The notes below the pieces were generated by a model that saw only the letters and a list, made by a program, of their open reading frames with translations, was not told the DNA's origin and did no database searches. The position numbers were made by a program, and so were the translations under genes. Source: Neckera pumila (taxonomy: Eukaryota > Streptophyta > Bryopsida > Hypnales > Neckeraceae). From it: a stretch of DNA of 64,000 nt. Below are positions 10,880 through 24,127 of this stretch, one piece after another; the first letter of the stretch is position 1, and each line of letters begins with the position of its first letter. The DNA is taken from the NCBI GenBank assembly GCA_963969595.1, contig OZ018409.1, positions 3,164,501-3,228,500 of the forward strand. The letters run 5' to 3'.

Positions 10880-11791
10880 CAACCCCTAAAGGCCCATAGT
10901 CCCCTTGGGGAACACTTGGGATTTTGGGCAGATTCATATGACCTAAAATTTTGGCCTGAATTTTTGAAGCTTTTTTTGAAGATAGGGAATCACATTAGCT
11001 TTTTAGAAATATAACTATTTTTAAATCGATGCCCAAGAGCAAAAGTTATGCCACCCAAAGTCAATCCAACTTGTTGGGCAAAAAAAAAATGTAAAAAATT
11101 GTTTTTTTCTTAATAATTTTTTTATCTCAAAGATCATGTTTTTGTCTATATTTGAAGCTTTGATTCATTCTATTTGGACTGAGGATGAGAAAGTTGTAGA
11201 CAATTTTGTTTTTTGGGCAATGTAGCATCTCCTTCAAAAACAACTTATAGAATTCATTTTTGAATGTAATTTTCAATTTTTTTCAATTTTTTTTTTGAAA
11301 AGGTTAAATTTATTTGCAAAAACAATCCCGCTGTTGGAATTAGGGTTTTTTAATCCCATCTAAGAGCTATTAATGCTTTAATATTTCCTTCAATTTTGAA
11401 CCTACTTCTACTTAACAATTTTTTTATATGTGAAAATCAAGTTTTGACATTCTGAAATTTTTTCCACAACTCAACTCAAATGTTCAACATAAAAAAATTT
11501 AATCCAATGGTGTGCAACGCAAAAAAATCTACAAATGGCCGTCAAAGTCATCTGAAATTGCAGGCCACAATTCAAAAAAAAATCTTTTTCCAACTTCAAA
11601 TGCTAATATCTTCCAATCCGTACGATCAAACTTCATGAAATTTTTACCACATAATCTAAGATAAGTGAAGTACAAGATCCTATGGTTAGATTCTAAGAAG
11701 AAAAAAAATTGGTTTCTTGAGTGATCGCAGCAAAAATGGCATTTTTCTGTGGTTTTGGAGCCAGAAAATGCAGTGGGCCTTTAGGGGTTAA
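10880..11791. mobile_element. ~0.9-kb TTAACCCC-ended element (family M2, copy 1)
   Basis: The left end reads CAACCCCTAAAGGCCCATAG; the right end is the inverse, CAGTGGGCCTTTAGGGGTTA. Interior landmarks shared with the other copies are a GGGCAGATTCATATG-like box, an AAAAGTTATG box about 180 bp in, and a CTTCAAATGCTAATATCTT-like box near the right end. No transposase frame is present. A partial duplicate of the interior (AACTTCATGAAATT) follows the right end. I could not find a clean target duplication. Confidence 0.6.
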
Positions 11792-13208
11792 ACTTCATGA
11801 AATTCTTACCATATGATCTCAGAAAAGGGAAGTACAAGATCTTACCGGTGAAAGTCACAGATGAAGACAAAGACTTAGCAAATAAATAAGGACTATATGA
11901 AAGACAAAAATTAGACAAATGCATATTGGGTGAAAAATGAAGCCTAGGAAACTTAAGACTATACAAAAGACAAAGATTAGGGGAATCAAAATTAGGAAAA
12001 GGTTGAAGACTAGGGAGATGAATGCTAGGGTATGAAGACTAATGATAAAGGTTAGATTTTTGGCTCATTCTCTTTTCTTCTTCTCTCTTGGCCTTTCTCT
12101 CTCTTTCTTTCTTTTAGGGATCAATCATTTCTAGTAGGTAGAGTTTTTGGTCTCTCTTGATGTTAGTGGAGAAAAGTTTTGAAGGAGTAGAAGGATGTAA
12201 AAGAGGTTAAGCTAAGTGGATTTACAAAGTTTATAAACCCTAGACGGCGCTTGAAGTCTTATTGTTGTTAATATTTCAGTTGGAGTATACACTCTAATAT
12301 ATTTCCTAAATAGATCTCATCTCCTTTTTTCTCCACTTTGATTTATTATTTTGTTGCATTTCAAGTTGTAAATCATTAGTTATGAATTTCTAAAGTGGTA
12401 TAGGATATTGAAGTTGCAAAACAACAACTACCTCTAAAAGTCAAATCTTAAGGCAACTTAGCTAATTTCAATCTCCCATCTAGTATTTATTTCTATATAC
12501 TTCTTCTTTCTCTCTTTGCATGGTTGTTATTTGACATTTGAGTAGTCATTAGTTATGAATTTTCAAAGTTGAATAGGATATTAAAGTGATAAAATGATAT
12601 AAATGGGAGATATAGACAACACAAACATTCACTAGCTGGAAATAGGATTAGAATAGAAATCACAAAGTTCATAGATAGCATGCAAATTCCAATAAGAGGC
12701 TCACAAGATGAGCTTGAGGACTCTCACAAGGTATAGTTAACCCTAAAGTGCTTTGATGTCCAATTTGCCCGCCAATTTGTGGATGACGAACAGATTGAAA
12801 TTGATCTTTTATTCTCATTCATGCTTGGATGAAGTCATTTTAATTTGTGGAGATACTTCATCAAGTTGTTATACTATCTAATGGTTGAATGTGGTATTAT
12901 TAGAGTACATATTTTCAAAATTTGCAAATGTGGAAGTATATTAAGTGGTTGACCAAGCCAAAATTGCATTGACTCTAGTTCAAGATTGGATTTGCAAAAA
13001 TGAGGTCATAGATTTAAAGAACACAAAAATCTCAAAAAATCACCACGTGAATAGAACTTCACTTCAAATCCATCTAACAATATTTACTCAAAAAATGATA
13101 ATATTTGCTTGTAATCAAATTTAGAAGGAATTTTGAAATTTCCATTCCAAAATTTATAAAACAAAATATTGGTGATAGCATTGGTAAATCTAACCATCCA
13201 AATGGAAA
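11792..13208. other. AT-rich intergenic DNA with a pyrimidine-rich tract
   Basis: A CT-rich tract lies at about 12068-12120. A diverged duplication of CATTAGTTATGAATTT lies at about 12375 and 12547. No gene recognised. Confidence 0.45.
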
Positions 13209-14139
13209 TTAACCCCTAAATGACCAACGGGCGATTTTTGGCCGTATAGAATTTTTAGGTAGGTAAGTACGACTAGAGATTTCTATATTTTTAGCTGAAA
13301 TTTTAATCGAAGGTAAGGGCAAGGAATATCTTTTATATACACCAAATTTCATGACATTTGGAAATACAAGTCAAAAGTTATGGCCTAATATGTTACTTTT
13401 TTTGGTAACAGGGCAGTCCAGGCAGATTAGAAAAAATCACTTTTTTCAAAAAACAAAATTTGAAATTGATTTTCGAGAGTTGTTTATAGGTAAAAAGCTT
13501 TTAATCATCCCATTTTGATCAATGAGTCAAAAGTTATGAAGATTTTAAGTTTGCAAGTAGTTATGGACTCTCTACTCTAAAATAAACTTTGAAGTCCTTT
13601 ATCTTACTCAATTTTCAATATTCTTTGAAAAAAATAAAATCCTAGGATGTAGATTATTTATTGCAAAACTTTCACCATTAGGATTATCATTTTTTAATTC
13701 CATTATTAAATTATTGACAATTTTGTATTTTGAATCATTCTCTACTACTATCTACTTACTATATTTTCCTATATGTTGTACAATCCCAAATGAAGTGAAA
13801 ATTTTCAAGCATGTAGCCAACTTGTTTAGAAAAAAGAGTCCAAAGAAGCATCATCATTTTAGACATTTTTTCATTGAAAAGTGAGCTTGTGAAGTGTTGC
13901 TGCCCTGTTTTTTGTAGGGCCAAAAAAATGGTTTTAGTAAATTTAAATGCTTATATCTTGCAATCCATGCGGTAGAAATTCCTGAAATTTTTAACATATG
14001 TTTTCAAGTCACCATACTACAAGATCGTACGGTTAATGTGTCAAAAATCATTTTTTTTCAAAAATTGGATGTTTGTACTAAAAATGGCAATTTTCTAGCG
14101 TTTTCAGTGAGAATATAGTCATGGAACTTTAGGGGTTAA
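13209..14139. mobile_element. 931-bp TTAACCCC-ended element (family M2, copy 2)
   Basis: Starts TTAACCCCTAAATGACCAAC and ends CTTTAGGGGTTAA. It shares the family order: a GGCGATTTTTGGCCG box near the left end, AAAAGTTATGGCC, then TATATCTTGCAATCCATGCG and an AAAATGGCAATTTTC box near the right. Non-coding. Confidence 0.62.
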
Positions 14140-15267
14140 AACTCAAAGTCTACAACTTTCATTTGTACATTACTTCCAAAAAATGCTTCCAAATAGCACT
14201 TCATAATAATTTTTCTCAAATCATGAATTCTAAAAAAGGCCCTAGATGTTTAGGGATTAAACGCACCATTTTGAAATCGGGTTTTGTAGTACATATGGAT
14301 GGCTATGAGAAAAGCAATTATCAAGATGTCAGTTTAAATTGTCTACAAATAATGTTGAGATCAATTTCTTTTTCTTTTCTTTTGAAACATATGGCCTTCA
14401 AGGGCCGCAGCTGGACCGACATAATACAACCAAGGCAAATTGGTGCAAAGCCTAGGAATCACACACCTTAGGTATCCCTGTTAGGAACAAGTGGAGGGAC
14501 AAACAACCACTCCTCGTGCGCTAGCACAAAGAGCGTCCATGCAAGCAACGTCATCATGGGAATGAACTAGGAAGCTCATGGATCAGTCCAACGGAAGTCC
14601 CTATCACTTGGCCATCACCCGGGATAGTTTAAGGGCATTGCGGACCAAATCAATTTCTATTTATGATTACAACTTACAGCCCTTCTTAGCTTCTCACATT
14701 CACAGCAATCATCTCAACATATGTTCTGCAGAATCATTCAAAGCATATGTTTTCAAGAAAGTTGACTGGGTACTATGTTGAGGTAGGGCGCTAAACCCAT
14801 CCCACAAAGTGCGACTAGCAGGGTAAAAATGCAAGAGTTTTATCTTTAGAGAAAACGCAGGAATTTTTTATTTTTCACACATTATATTTTTTGCAAATTC
14901 TGAGTTCATATTTGAAATCAGAGGTCCCAAGTTAGCTAGAAGAGGTCTATACATACCCTACACACGGCACAAAATAGGAGGTTTTATTTTTTCATTTACC
15001 CCCAATTCTTGCATTTTCACCCTCTTGGTCCTACTTTGTGGGACATATTTAATTCATGGGACATATAAAATTCAATTTGATGTTTTTAATTATGAAAGAA
15101 TGAGATTTCATTTTAGAAATAGATTACTACATGTGAAAAATATCAAAAAATTTAAATGTATATTTTACTGTAAAAATGTAATGAAGTTTGACTTGGACTT
15201 CTAGGGGTTATCCAGAGTTTGCATTTCACGTTTTTTATACTAATTATTATACTAATTAAGCTGATCA
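14140..15267. other. Intergenic DNA, no gene recognised
   Basis: Short ORFs at 14163-14471 and 14578-14781 have no recognisable domain. The sequence between the M2 element and the LINE is otherwise featureless. Confidence 0.45.
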
Positions 15268-15284
15268 GACAGTCTCTCCATCTT
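15268..15284. repeat. 17-bp target-site duplication of LINE (3' side)
   Basis: GACAGTCTCTCCATCTT here matches 19432-19448 exactly. The following T run (15283-15291) is the poly(A) tail of the reverse-oriented LINE. Confidence 0.75.
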
Positions 15285-18200
15285 TTTTTTTCAAAGGAAC
15301 GGTGACCATTGCATTAAAAAACACAGAGAGGAGAAAAACAATCAATCCGGCTCAAGAGGTCGGTCTAACCTAGGAGGAAGTCTAAGAGTCAAGTGCCACT
15401 TAGGCCGATGGAAAATACTATAGCAAAAAAAATTATTTTTGCACTAGGTGTCAAGAAATTCTTGGCAAATGATTTATTGTCTGTCCTCACTACACTAGCT
15501 GTAGTAAGTGAGAGTGTGGTTCTTTTGCGCCATGCCTGCATGGATGGTATCTCGCCAAGCTAAAATGCAAACCTGAGTGAAGTTAATAGTATCGTTATCA
15601 AATACGTTCATGTTCTGTGTGCACCAGAGATGCCACAAGATGAAGGACCCGAAGACATCACTCGCGATGTTGGTGGGCCGGGAATCCTTGTGGTATTGAC
15701 CCGCATTGCTAAAACTACTTGGGCGAATCCCTATGCACGTTTTCCTCCATGAAGGGATCTTGGGAAGGTCCATCTCTCTTTTGATGGGCTTCAATCTTTT
15801 CCAAACTCGCTTAGCAATTCTACAAGGGTGCATTATGTCTTCTACGGTCTCAGTTATATTCAGATTGCAGCTTTTACAAATTGGGGAGAACCCCATCACC
15901 GCGGCCCAACTTGCTGTAGAAAGCCCCCCTGAGTTCACAAGCCATAGAAAAAATTGGAGTTTGGCTGGTCTCCTCTTGTCCCAAATAAGTTGAATTGCGT
16001 CCTTGATCTCTGGCTCTGTCAGGTTGAGCAGCTTCAATTTGATGCAAAGTCTCGTTGTTGTTGACTTTTGCTGAAGACCTTTGTTGAAGCCAATGCGCGT
16101 AGAAAATCCAAAGAAGGACTTCGTAGTGTTGGCTGAGCATCTCCAGTTCCACTCCGCAGGGTCTAAATCTAAATCTTGTATCAAGCCTTGCAGCCATACA
16201 ATTCCTTTGTAGCTTGTGTTAGGATTAATTTTAGTATTTTTAAGATTCCCTCCTATTGTGACTATCATGACTTGCTGGAGTTCTTTGCCCGTAATGTCGT
16301 TGAGGCTATTCTCCTTCTTGTTGCTGTAATACCTTGAGTGTAAATGGTAAAATCTCCTACCTTGTTGCTGATTCTGAAGCTGGTAAAGGATTGTACCTGT
16401 CTGGTGAGAAACTTCAGTTACCCACTCATAGTTGGTTAGTAGTGTTGACTGGCTTGGTGACCAGTTACTGGAGATGGCGTTAATGATTTCTTATTTTCTA
16501 ACTGGTATGTAGCTCCTACCTATTATAGTTTTTAAAGCATCATTGGTTTTCCAGTCTTGAATAATGGTATCCCATAAATCAGAGATTTTTGAGATCCCTT
16601 TCCTCATCCAAGTGCTACCATAGGCATAGGGTGTCTCCGAGCATGCCATTGTGAGTGCCAAACAGCTCACCATTCCAAAAGATTTTTTGTCTTATCGTTG
16701 TTTCTTTGCTTGTAGGTTGTCGGATTTCTAGACCCTGCCTGATTTGGTACCATGCTTTCCAAACAACCCACCAGATGTCAAAACCGTTGCCTCTCACTCA
16801 AGTGGCATACAGTTTAAAGTGGATGTTAGCTGGCCATTTTCCTCCTCTTTAGGTTTAATTGATTTCATCCTATATTGTATAATGACCCTCCATGGAGCAT
16901 CCCCCAGCATTAACCCCCTAACCATGAGTTTGGCAAGAAGAGCTTGCATTTGTAATGTGGGATCAAATAGTTTGATTCCTCCTAGGTTTCGGGGTTGTAT
17001 TAGAGAGTCCCATTCCACTTTTGCCCTACATTTCCTTTCACCATTTTTGCCTAACCAAAAGTAGTTCCTGATGAGGCTTTTAATTTTTGTTAGTGTGTCT
17101 AAGTAAGGAGCCCAACATGACGTAATGTACCAAATAGAAGCTAAAAGTACTTGGTTGGCAACTAGAACCCGGCAGGCCAATGAGAGTTTAGTTGTGCTCC
17201 AATATGTGAGTTTTTGTTTTAGATTTTGAAGAGTGACTTTAAATTTTTGTTTTGTGGAGACTCTAAAGCGCATGGAAAATCCTAAATAGTGTGTGAACTC
17301 CCCTGGTGCTAACCAACGTAGCGCCATGTCCGTGCTCCTTTCAAAGTTCTTTGTTGTTTCTCTAACCCAAATTGCATGTGACTTATGCCAATTGATTTTT
17401 GATCCTGAGGCCATGGCAAAGAGATCTAGAGCTGATTTAGTCTTGTTTAGGTTCTCTAATGTTCTTGCTAGATAGAGATTAGTGTCATCTGCAAATTCTT
17501 GGTCGGTGACACTATTCTCTGAGTCTGGAAGTTTAAGACCTTGTACGCCTTTGTTTTCAAGTAGGTATCCAAGACTGTCTACCACAAAGAGATAGAGGAA
17601 GGGGGCTAGAGGACAACCTTGCCAAATTCATCTAGTGAGCTAGAACGATGTACTTTGTATGTTGTTTACACCAACCAAGCATTTGGTGTCAATATATAGG
17701 GTCCTGACTCAATCTATCCATCTTTGGTTGAAACCTATTGTGGCTAGAGTTCCTTCTAAGAAGCCCCATTCAACCCTATCATATGCTTTTTTGAAGCCAA
17801 GTAGTAGCATAACCATAGGTTGTGAAGACTCAATTGCCCAATCCATAGCCTCATATGCCAAAAAAATGTTGTCTATTATGCTTCTTCTTTTTATAAATCT
17901 TGTCTGATTAGGTCTAATTATTGCATCTAGGAACGGTTGAAGTCTTTTAGCCATTGTTTTTGCTATTATCTTATATACTATCCCTAAAAGTGTGATTGGT
18001 CTCCAATTTTTTATGTCTGTTTTGGACCCTCCTTTTGGAATTAGGCATAATAATCTAGTATTGAATCTATGGTCCAGCTTACCTGTGAGAAGGGCTTTGT
18101 TGTTGGCTTGAAGAATGTCCTCACCGATCTTGTCCCATAGCATAGCGTAAAACTCCACAGGCAGCCCGTCCAGTCCTGGTGCTTTGTTTGTTGGGAGGGC

Positions 18201-19431
18201 TTTTACCGCTTTGTGTAATTCCTCCAGGGTTAGGTCTCGTGTAATGTCCTCGTTCATTTGTATTGTGACTAATTTCAAAATTGCTACCTAGCACTCAAAT
18301 CTTGCCTGGAGGCAGTTCTCGGATTCACCTTGCGTCGTAAAAAGTTGTTGGTAGTAACTGGTGGCGTACTCCGCCATTTCTGAATTGGTATTAAATTCCT
18401 TACCTTCTTCATCAATTAATTGCTGAATTGGCAGATTGTTCTTGACTTGTTGCACCCCCGCAAAAAATTCCTTTTTCATCGTTCCCTCGATCTGGAACCA
18501 TCTGGCCGATCCTCTGATGGCGTCCCACTCCGCTATTTTTATCTCTTTTTTTTGAAGTTCTTGTTGAGCCATATTTTGTGCAGCGGTTAGGAAGGGGTCG
18601 TTAGGGTTTTGTTGGAGAAGTTTCTCTGCCAAGGCAAGCGTTGCACGGAGTTGACGGATTCTTTCCCGTCTGGCCTGTGCTCTTGCTACACCTTCATTTT
18701 GGCATAGAGCCTGTATCCTATCTATAGTTTCTGCAAGCCATATCATCCAACCTGCTTCTCCTATGGCTAGGCAGGCTTCTTTGTTCCATGTTTTGATGAG
18801 TCTTAATTTAAATGATTTGTCTTCAAGAAAGGAGAGGTTAAATTTAAACGATCTGTTTTGTTCTTTTTTTGAGTTCCTTTTGCAAATTGATAGCAAAATT
18901 GGGAGGTGATCAGAGAGGGTACTGTGTCCCTCTATGATCTCCATCTTCCCCCCCTGTCCTTCACCCAATCTCCTACGTACGCTCTGTCTAGTCTTGCAAA
19001 GAGTTGTTCATTGTCTCTCTTGTTAGACCAAGTGTACATTTAAGAGCTGTGTGTGTTAAAGTCATCACTGAGTTTGGCATCCTCTAGGCCTTGTTGGAAT
19101 ATTAGGTTGTCCCAAGGCCTCTTGTTCTTCTCCCTTCATCAGTTTTTTATTTCCGCTTCTATCAAGTTTGTGTTACACCATGTTGAAATCCCCGATTATG
19201 GACCAAGAGGCTGCTGTGGGGAGGGTTGAGTTGATTCTATTCCAGAAATCTGCTCTTTCGTTTCCTTTATTGGGAGCATAGACGTTTAGAAAGCCAATCT
19301 CTAATCCTTCTAATTTGCAAATTATATATTGAGCCCTTCCTTCTATTAGAGTTCCACTCTTTGTTATTGTGTGGCTTAAACTTGCTAAGGTTATAATTCC
19401 AATACCACCTCTATATCTATTGGTTTCAGGG
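15285..19431 (-). mobile_element. 5'-truncated L1-type LINE retrotransposon
   Basis: A non-LTR element in reverse orientation. Its 3' poly(A) tail appears as a T run at 15283-15291, and identical 17-bp sequences flank it (15268-15284 and 19432-19448), as expected of target-primed insertion. Its ORF2 starts inside the endonuclease domain, so the 5' end, including ORF1, is missing. The length is about 4.1 kb. A family M1 MITE lies 150 bp beyond its 5' side. The copy cannot transpose by itself because of stop codons and a lost catalytic aspartate. Confidence 0.85.
15495..19431 (-). pseudogene. LINE ORF2 remnant: endonuclease, reverse transcriptase, zf-RVT
   Basis: Almost the whole region reads in one frame, interrupted by stop codons (for example at 19173, 18288, 17709 and 16491). 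One compensated frameshift pair lies between about 16800 and 16640. In order: an apurinic-type endonuclease half (GFLNVYAPN and IGDFNMV, about 19430-18960); a linker; reverse transcriptase (APGLDGLPVEFY, about 18180; NWRPITLLGIVYKIIAK, about 18030; FADDTNLYLA, about 17490); and a zf-RVT zinc finger (CKSCN then HPC, about 16010-15745), the domain order of plant L1 elements. The first catalytic motif, normally LDFxKAYDRVEW, reads LGFKKAYDRVEW, so its aspartate is replaced by glycine. The few frameshifts suggest a relatively young but dead copy. Confidence 0.88.
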
Positions 19432-19448
19432 GACAGTCTCTCCATCTT
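19432..19448. repeat. 17-bp target-site duplication of LINE (5' side)
   Basis: Exact copy of 15268-15284. The ORF2 frame happens to stay open for a few codons across this copy (to 19466), which would put the boundary in doubt if those residues were conserved in full-length relatives. Confidence 0.7.
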
Positions 19449-19595
19449 GGTCTCTAGCTTGGACATTTTATCAATTTCACATATTTGACATCAGTTTGCA
19501 CAACAAATGAGTCTCAAATTTACAATTAGTACACGTGTAAAAGGTCACATAAACTTTTAATGGTTTCTACAGGCTCCAGATATTGCTCTATAAGG

Positions 19596-19800
19596 ACACA
19601 AAATAGTGAAGTTAGGTTGCCTTGTCCGTCAATTGGGTTGCCTTACTTGAGATAATTTACCTCATGGATCAATGCTTGTTCCACATGGAGGCGCATCCCA
19701 CTCTCAGAACCAAGCTTTGAATTGGTGCACAAATCTATGACATACACGTGGTTCTGAATTGATTGCATTACTGTACAAAAGCAGTGAATATTTTGTGTAG
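19596..19800. mobile_element. M1-family MITE, internally deleted copy B
   Basis: The left end ACACAAAATAGTGAAGTTAG and interior landmarks (GCCTTACTTGAGATAATTTA, TGTACAAAAGCAGTGAATAT) match copy A. The last part of the interior and most of the right inverted repeat are missing, leaving only ATTTTGTGTAG at the end. Confidence 0.7.
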
Positions 19801-19986
19801 GAAGCTGTAAAACAGAGAGGGAATTAAGAATGGACCCTATAAATGGCTCTGAAATGGATACAAGTTGATTTTGAAATTGATTAGTATTGTCATTGATTGA
19901 ATCAAGGAAAAATGCACTATTAATTGCAAGAGCCAATCATTCTCTTTGCTCTCCCTATTTTATTTAGAATTGCAAGTGAACCATTC

Positions 19987-20246
19987 CATTACAAAAAAAT
20001 TTAGCCCTCAATAAGGCTGCTAGTCTTGCACCCCCGTGGTGCAATTATGGGGAAAAAAAATTGAAAAAAAAATTGAAAATTTGAAATCTGACGTGGTCGC
20101 ATTGGTGCCATATCAGTGCTTTTGATGCCATGTCAGCGCCACGTCAGATTGGAATTTTTTTTAATATTTTTTTTCTGTAATTGCACCCTACGGGTGCTAA
20201 AAATCAAGCACTTGCAGTTTGTTGAGGGCTAAAATTTTTTGTAATG
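19987..20246. mobile_element. 260-bp CATTAC-ended inverted-repeat element
   Basis: Left CATTACAAAAAAATTTAGCC and right (reverse complement) CATTACAAAAAATTTTAGCC form a long inverted repeat continuing through CTCAA. The centre contains a second nested palindrome, AATCTGACGTGG to CCACGTCAGATT (about 20083-20152). Non-coding. No target duplication was seen. Confidence 0.65.
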
Positions 20247-21269
20247 ATTTGAGGTGCTGGGGCGCTCAAGGGTTAAGGTGGAAGCACTCAAAACCGTCAG
20301 TATTAAGCAACTCAGCACAGTTAGAGGCAACTTTTCCTAAAATTAGTATTTTTGTAGTATTAACGAGTGAAAATGATAAATACTAAAAAAAATAGACTTT
20401 TTGGATGTGGTAAGTAATTTCCATGATTTTTCAAAGAGATGGCTCTCTAGACCACTGAAACTGTCACACATGTGGACCCTAAACCAAAATCAACCAAAAA
20501 CACTAGTTAGCAAATGAGAGTTAGGTAGGTGTCCTTCAAATGCGTCAGCAACTTAGAGCCAAGCATTTCGAGGACTTATTAATGAGAAGTCTAGAGACAG
20601 ATTTAGTGACAATCTAAGGTACAAAAATGGGAGCATGGACGCTAATGAGTGTTTCAACCTTCAAGATTCTCTCAATATTGAGCAATAGTGACCATAACAA
20701 CCAAAAGATGAGCCATGCCAAGCCATCCACATGTCTACCTCCAAGGCATTATATGGAATGAATTAGTGTCACTGCTGCCATACTTTCAGCCTTGTAATAA
20801 GCAATTTTTGGATGAACATGTAGAGCAAAACAAAGCCAATATGAAAGATACAATACAATACATCATAGTCAAATCTTTCATGATTTTGGCACTAGAAGGT
20901 ACTTAATCGGGACACCTATAGCAGAGGCAACCTTCTTTGCCATTGTTGGTAGAATGACTAAGTGAGTGCCTTCTTGCCCCACTTCTTTGTCCAACATCTA
21001 TCTGGTCCACCGGCTCAATGTTGAACATTTTTTTTTTTATAAAACCAAAAGAACACAGCCAATCAACCTCTAAATCCCTTCATATTTATCCTACACGGAT
21101 TGTAGCTACGTGCCTAACGGCGCTTTGCTATATAGGATTTAGGTAACTTCATCCATTGCCCTGTTTGTTACCCCTAATGAAATACCTTTGGCCCGATAGG
21201 GATTGCCTAATGATTCTTCCAATGCCGTTGGCAAGATTGCCGCTGCTCCAGACTATCTAACCTAATCAT
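20247..21269. other. Intergenic DNA, no gene recognised
   Basis: Only a 63-residue ORF at 20715-20906 without recognisable features. Confidence 0.45.
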
Positions 21270-23484
21270 CACTACAAGAAATTGGGGGTATAAATGACTG
21301 CATAAGAATGATTGGTTGTCCGGAATGATTAGAGAATGACTGAGACTTCTGTAATTGCACCAGTCCGGCATTATAAAAAATGGGAAAGTCATTCGGCAAT
21401 GGTGACTGCGACTGGAAGAGACAAAGTCGGGAATGACTTTGCGCTTTTCCGTTAAAGTTGCCATCCTAGTATTAGCGATGAAAGTTGGGAAGCTGACATG
21501 CTGACCTCAGTCATTAACGAGTAAGGTTCAGTCATACATTGTGACTGAATTTCACTATATGGAGACTGAGAAATAACTTTTGGTGCTGGAAATACACGTT
21601 CCAAAAATAAGCACTATACTGACGTGGAGGGCATATATTGGCAACCTAGTGGGTAGTGATTGCTCCCACTGCTAGAGTTGCAGTGAAGTCATACGCAAGG
21701 ACCACGCCCTTGTGTAAAAGTAGTGCAGTCATGACTAGATAATGACTTACAAATCAAATGCACTATATTACTGAATCTTTCTTGTAGTATAAATGTGAAT
21801 GTCTCTGCCCACACAAGCAGGCTTTGAAATTTTGATCTTAATAGTTGTACAAATCAATAGTTGCGTGCCTCATACACATAACATTGGCATACATTGATGC
21901 AAAACATTGGTCCATAAGAGTTGTTGGAAAACTGCTAAGGTCACTTGCAACAATGAAGTAAAAAAAATGTCAAAGTTAGATAGAAGTGACATTATGAACG
22001 ATTTGCGGAAATTTGTGATTTTAAAAGTCAGTAACTTTTCTTCTGAAAAGACACGTTGTTGCCCTTCAGGAAAGTATTTTAATGCGTGTCCTTGACACCC
22101 GTTTCTAAGCATCTAGTTATTGAAGATACGATTGCATCCAATATGCATTTTCTACCTTGAATTTGCGTTTAAAGTACCCCATCCTGTTGTAGTGCACAGT
22201 GAAGGACTGTACTACAAAAACAACTTAAAAATGACTGACGGATGACTTTTGCACTATTGGCAACTAGATACTCAACTTGGCATTTCTACAAATTGTATAT
22301 TTGACAATTTTAGAAGACTATGGACATCATGTGCAATCATCAACATAATTTCTTTGCATGAAGTCAAGAGACCTAAAACAACTACATACGTCCTTATTTT
22401 GAAAAAGTCAAATAGATGACCCTAGTATTCTTCATGTGCCAATCCTGTCTAGTCCATTTAGCAAATTTGTCCATAACTTTTCATTTGAGGCTCAAAATGT
22501 AAAATGGATTTTTGGAGATGAATGTAAGATTGATTTCCTAACTTTTATTAGTTTGAAGTTTTTTGAAAAAAATTAATCTACTATGCCTCAATGAGGTTTG
22601 CAATTTTACTTGTAACAAAATTCCTGCATTTTTACATATCCCACATGGTTTGTCTTGCCTCCTACTATCCCACTTCTATAAAAGGCTTATCATTCCATCT
22701 CTTTATACTCACACACTAAATGGATTTGGAAGCCACGCAAGACATAAGCCAAATATGATGTATAGCCAATGAATATATGTTGTATGGTATAATGTATATG
22801 GCATATTGTACATTGTGTATTGAATATGGCATATTGTATATTGTATTTCATATATTAGGTATGGTGTATTGCTATGGAACTTTGAATGTGTGACTACACC
22901 TTGTCTATTTGTCATTATATTTCTTTTTGTAAACAATGTATCGCCACAAATCAAAAATGATAGGAAAAAATGACTTTTTGTGTCTTTGGAGAGTATCCTA
23001 AACCTTAAATCTATATCACTTCAAAGACGCCACTCAATAATGACTGGGAAATCTTGAAAATAAACTACAAATGATTGCAAAATAATTGGACACGTGTCAA
23101 AGTATCACTCGCCATTGAAGATAAAATTGCAATAATAACTAAAGAATGATTGGACACGTGTCAGCCTCACACTGGTCAACACAACTCCTTCATAACTGCA
23201 AAATGACTGTAGAATGACTCGCGGTTGATTGAATTTTCTTAAAAAAGGGCAATTGCCTGATCTTTCCAAAAAATTTTGTCCCTAAATCTGAATGCCATGT
23301 AGACCATCCCATTCTTTCTTCATCCAAGTCCAAATTTGTTGGTGATAATAAACTTGCAGTCATTTAAAGAATGACTTGTCCACTATGACTGCAAGGCCCG
23401 AAGTCGTTTTTGAGTCATTTTTGTCCAAAATGACTATTTTAGAGTCATTCTTTGTAGTGATTTATACCTTGTTTTCTTGTAGTG
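21270..23484. mobile_element. 2.2-kb CACTA element, non-autonomous (TSD CAT)
   Basis: The left end CACTACAAGAAATTGGGGGT and the right end (reverse complement CACTACAAGAAAACAAGGT) match each other, and CAT flanks both sides. CACTACAAGAAA is a classical plant CACTA/EnSpm terminus. Many copies of AAATGACTG, GAATGACT and AGTCATT lie beneath both ends, like the subterminal repeats bound by CACTA transposase. No transposase coding is visible. Additional terminus-like strings (TTTCTTGTAGTA near 21778; TGTTGTAGTG near 22186; TACTACAAAAAC near 22213) suggest nested or rearranged ends inside. Confidence 0.85.
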
Positions 23485-24127
23485 CATATACAAAAATTCA
23501 TTGAGAAATTTCATATTAAATAGCAAATAAGGTAACTACACCTAAAATGGACCAATCTTATAGAGCCACCCCTATTTTTGAAGTGAAAATGAATACAGAG
23601 GATACCCAAAACAGTGTGCACTACAAGGACAATTGTCAAGCCCATTTTGAGTAGTGTGCAGTTCTATTAATAGTATTGTAGAGGTGGCAACCGCACAAGT
23701 GGTCCATTTTGGGTTTATTTGCTTGTGATTTAACTTCATGTCTATGTCATTTCTTCATGTGCATCAAATCTATTTTGGCATGACCTACATGACACTTTTA
23801 GCACCCTACACCTTGCATCTTTGAAAATTTGTAACCAATTCATAATTTGCCCGCAAATTATGGAACCACTTGCATTTTGATTCATATTCCTTCATCTATA
23901 TACAAAATTGTTGTTCATAATCTACAGCATAGTGGTCATGCCACAGAGCTTAACTGTGTGATTTTAGGTGTAGTTACCTTGGACTTGACAATGTTTGACC
24001 ATTGCAAACCTTTGTCTTGTGTCATTGGTGGTTTCATGGTGTTCAATCACTCAACGTCTGATTGCCGTTGCGAGGTCATTGCATGTACAGTGGGGTACCA
24101 TTCAAAATGAATCTTTTACATTTGCAG
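23485..24127. other. Intergenic DNA, no gene recognised
   Basis: An 87-residue ORF at 23847-24110 shows no motif. It runs into the tandem repeats that follow. Confidence 0.4.

Noticed and set aside
15268..19448. LTR retrotransposon
   Set aside because: No long terminal repeats, protease or integrase. The domain order is that of a LINE, with a poly(A) tail and a 17-bp duplication.
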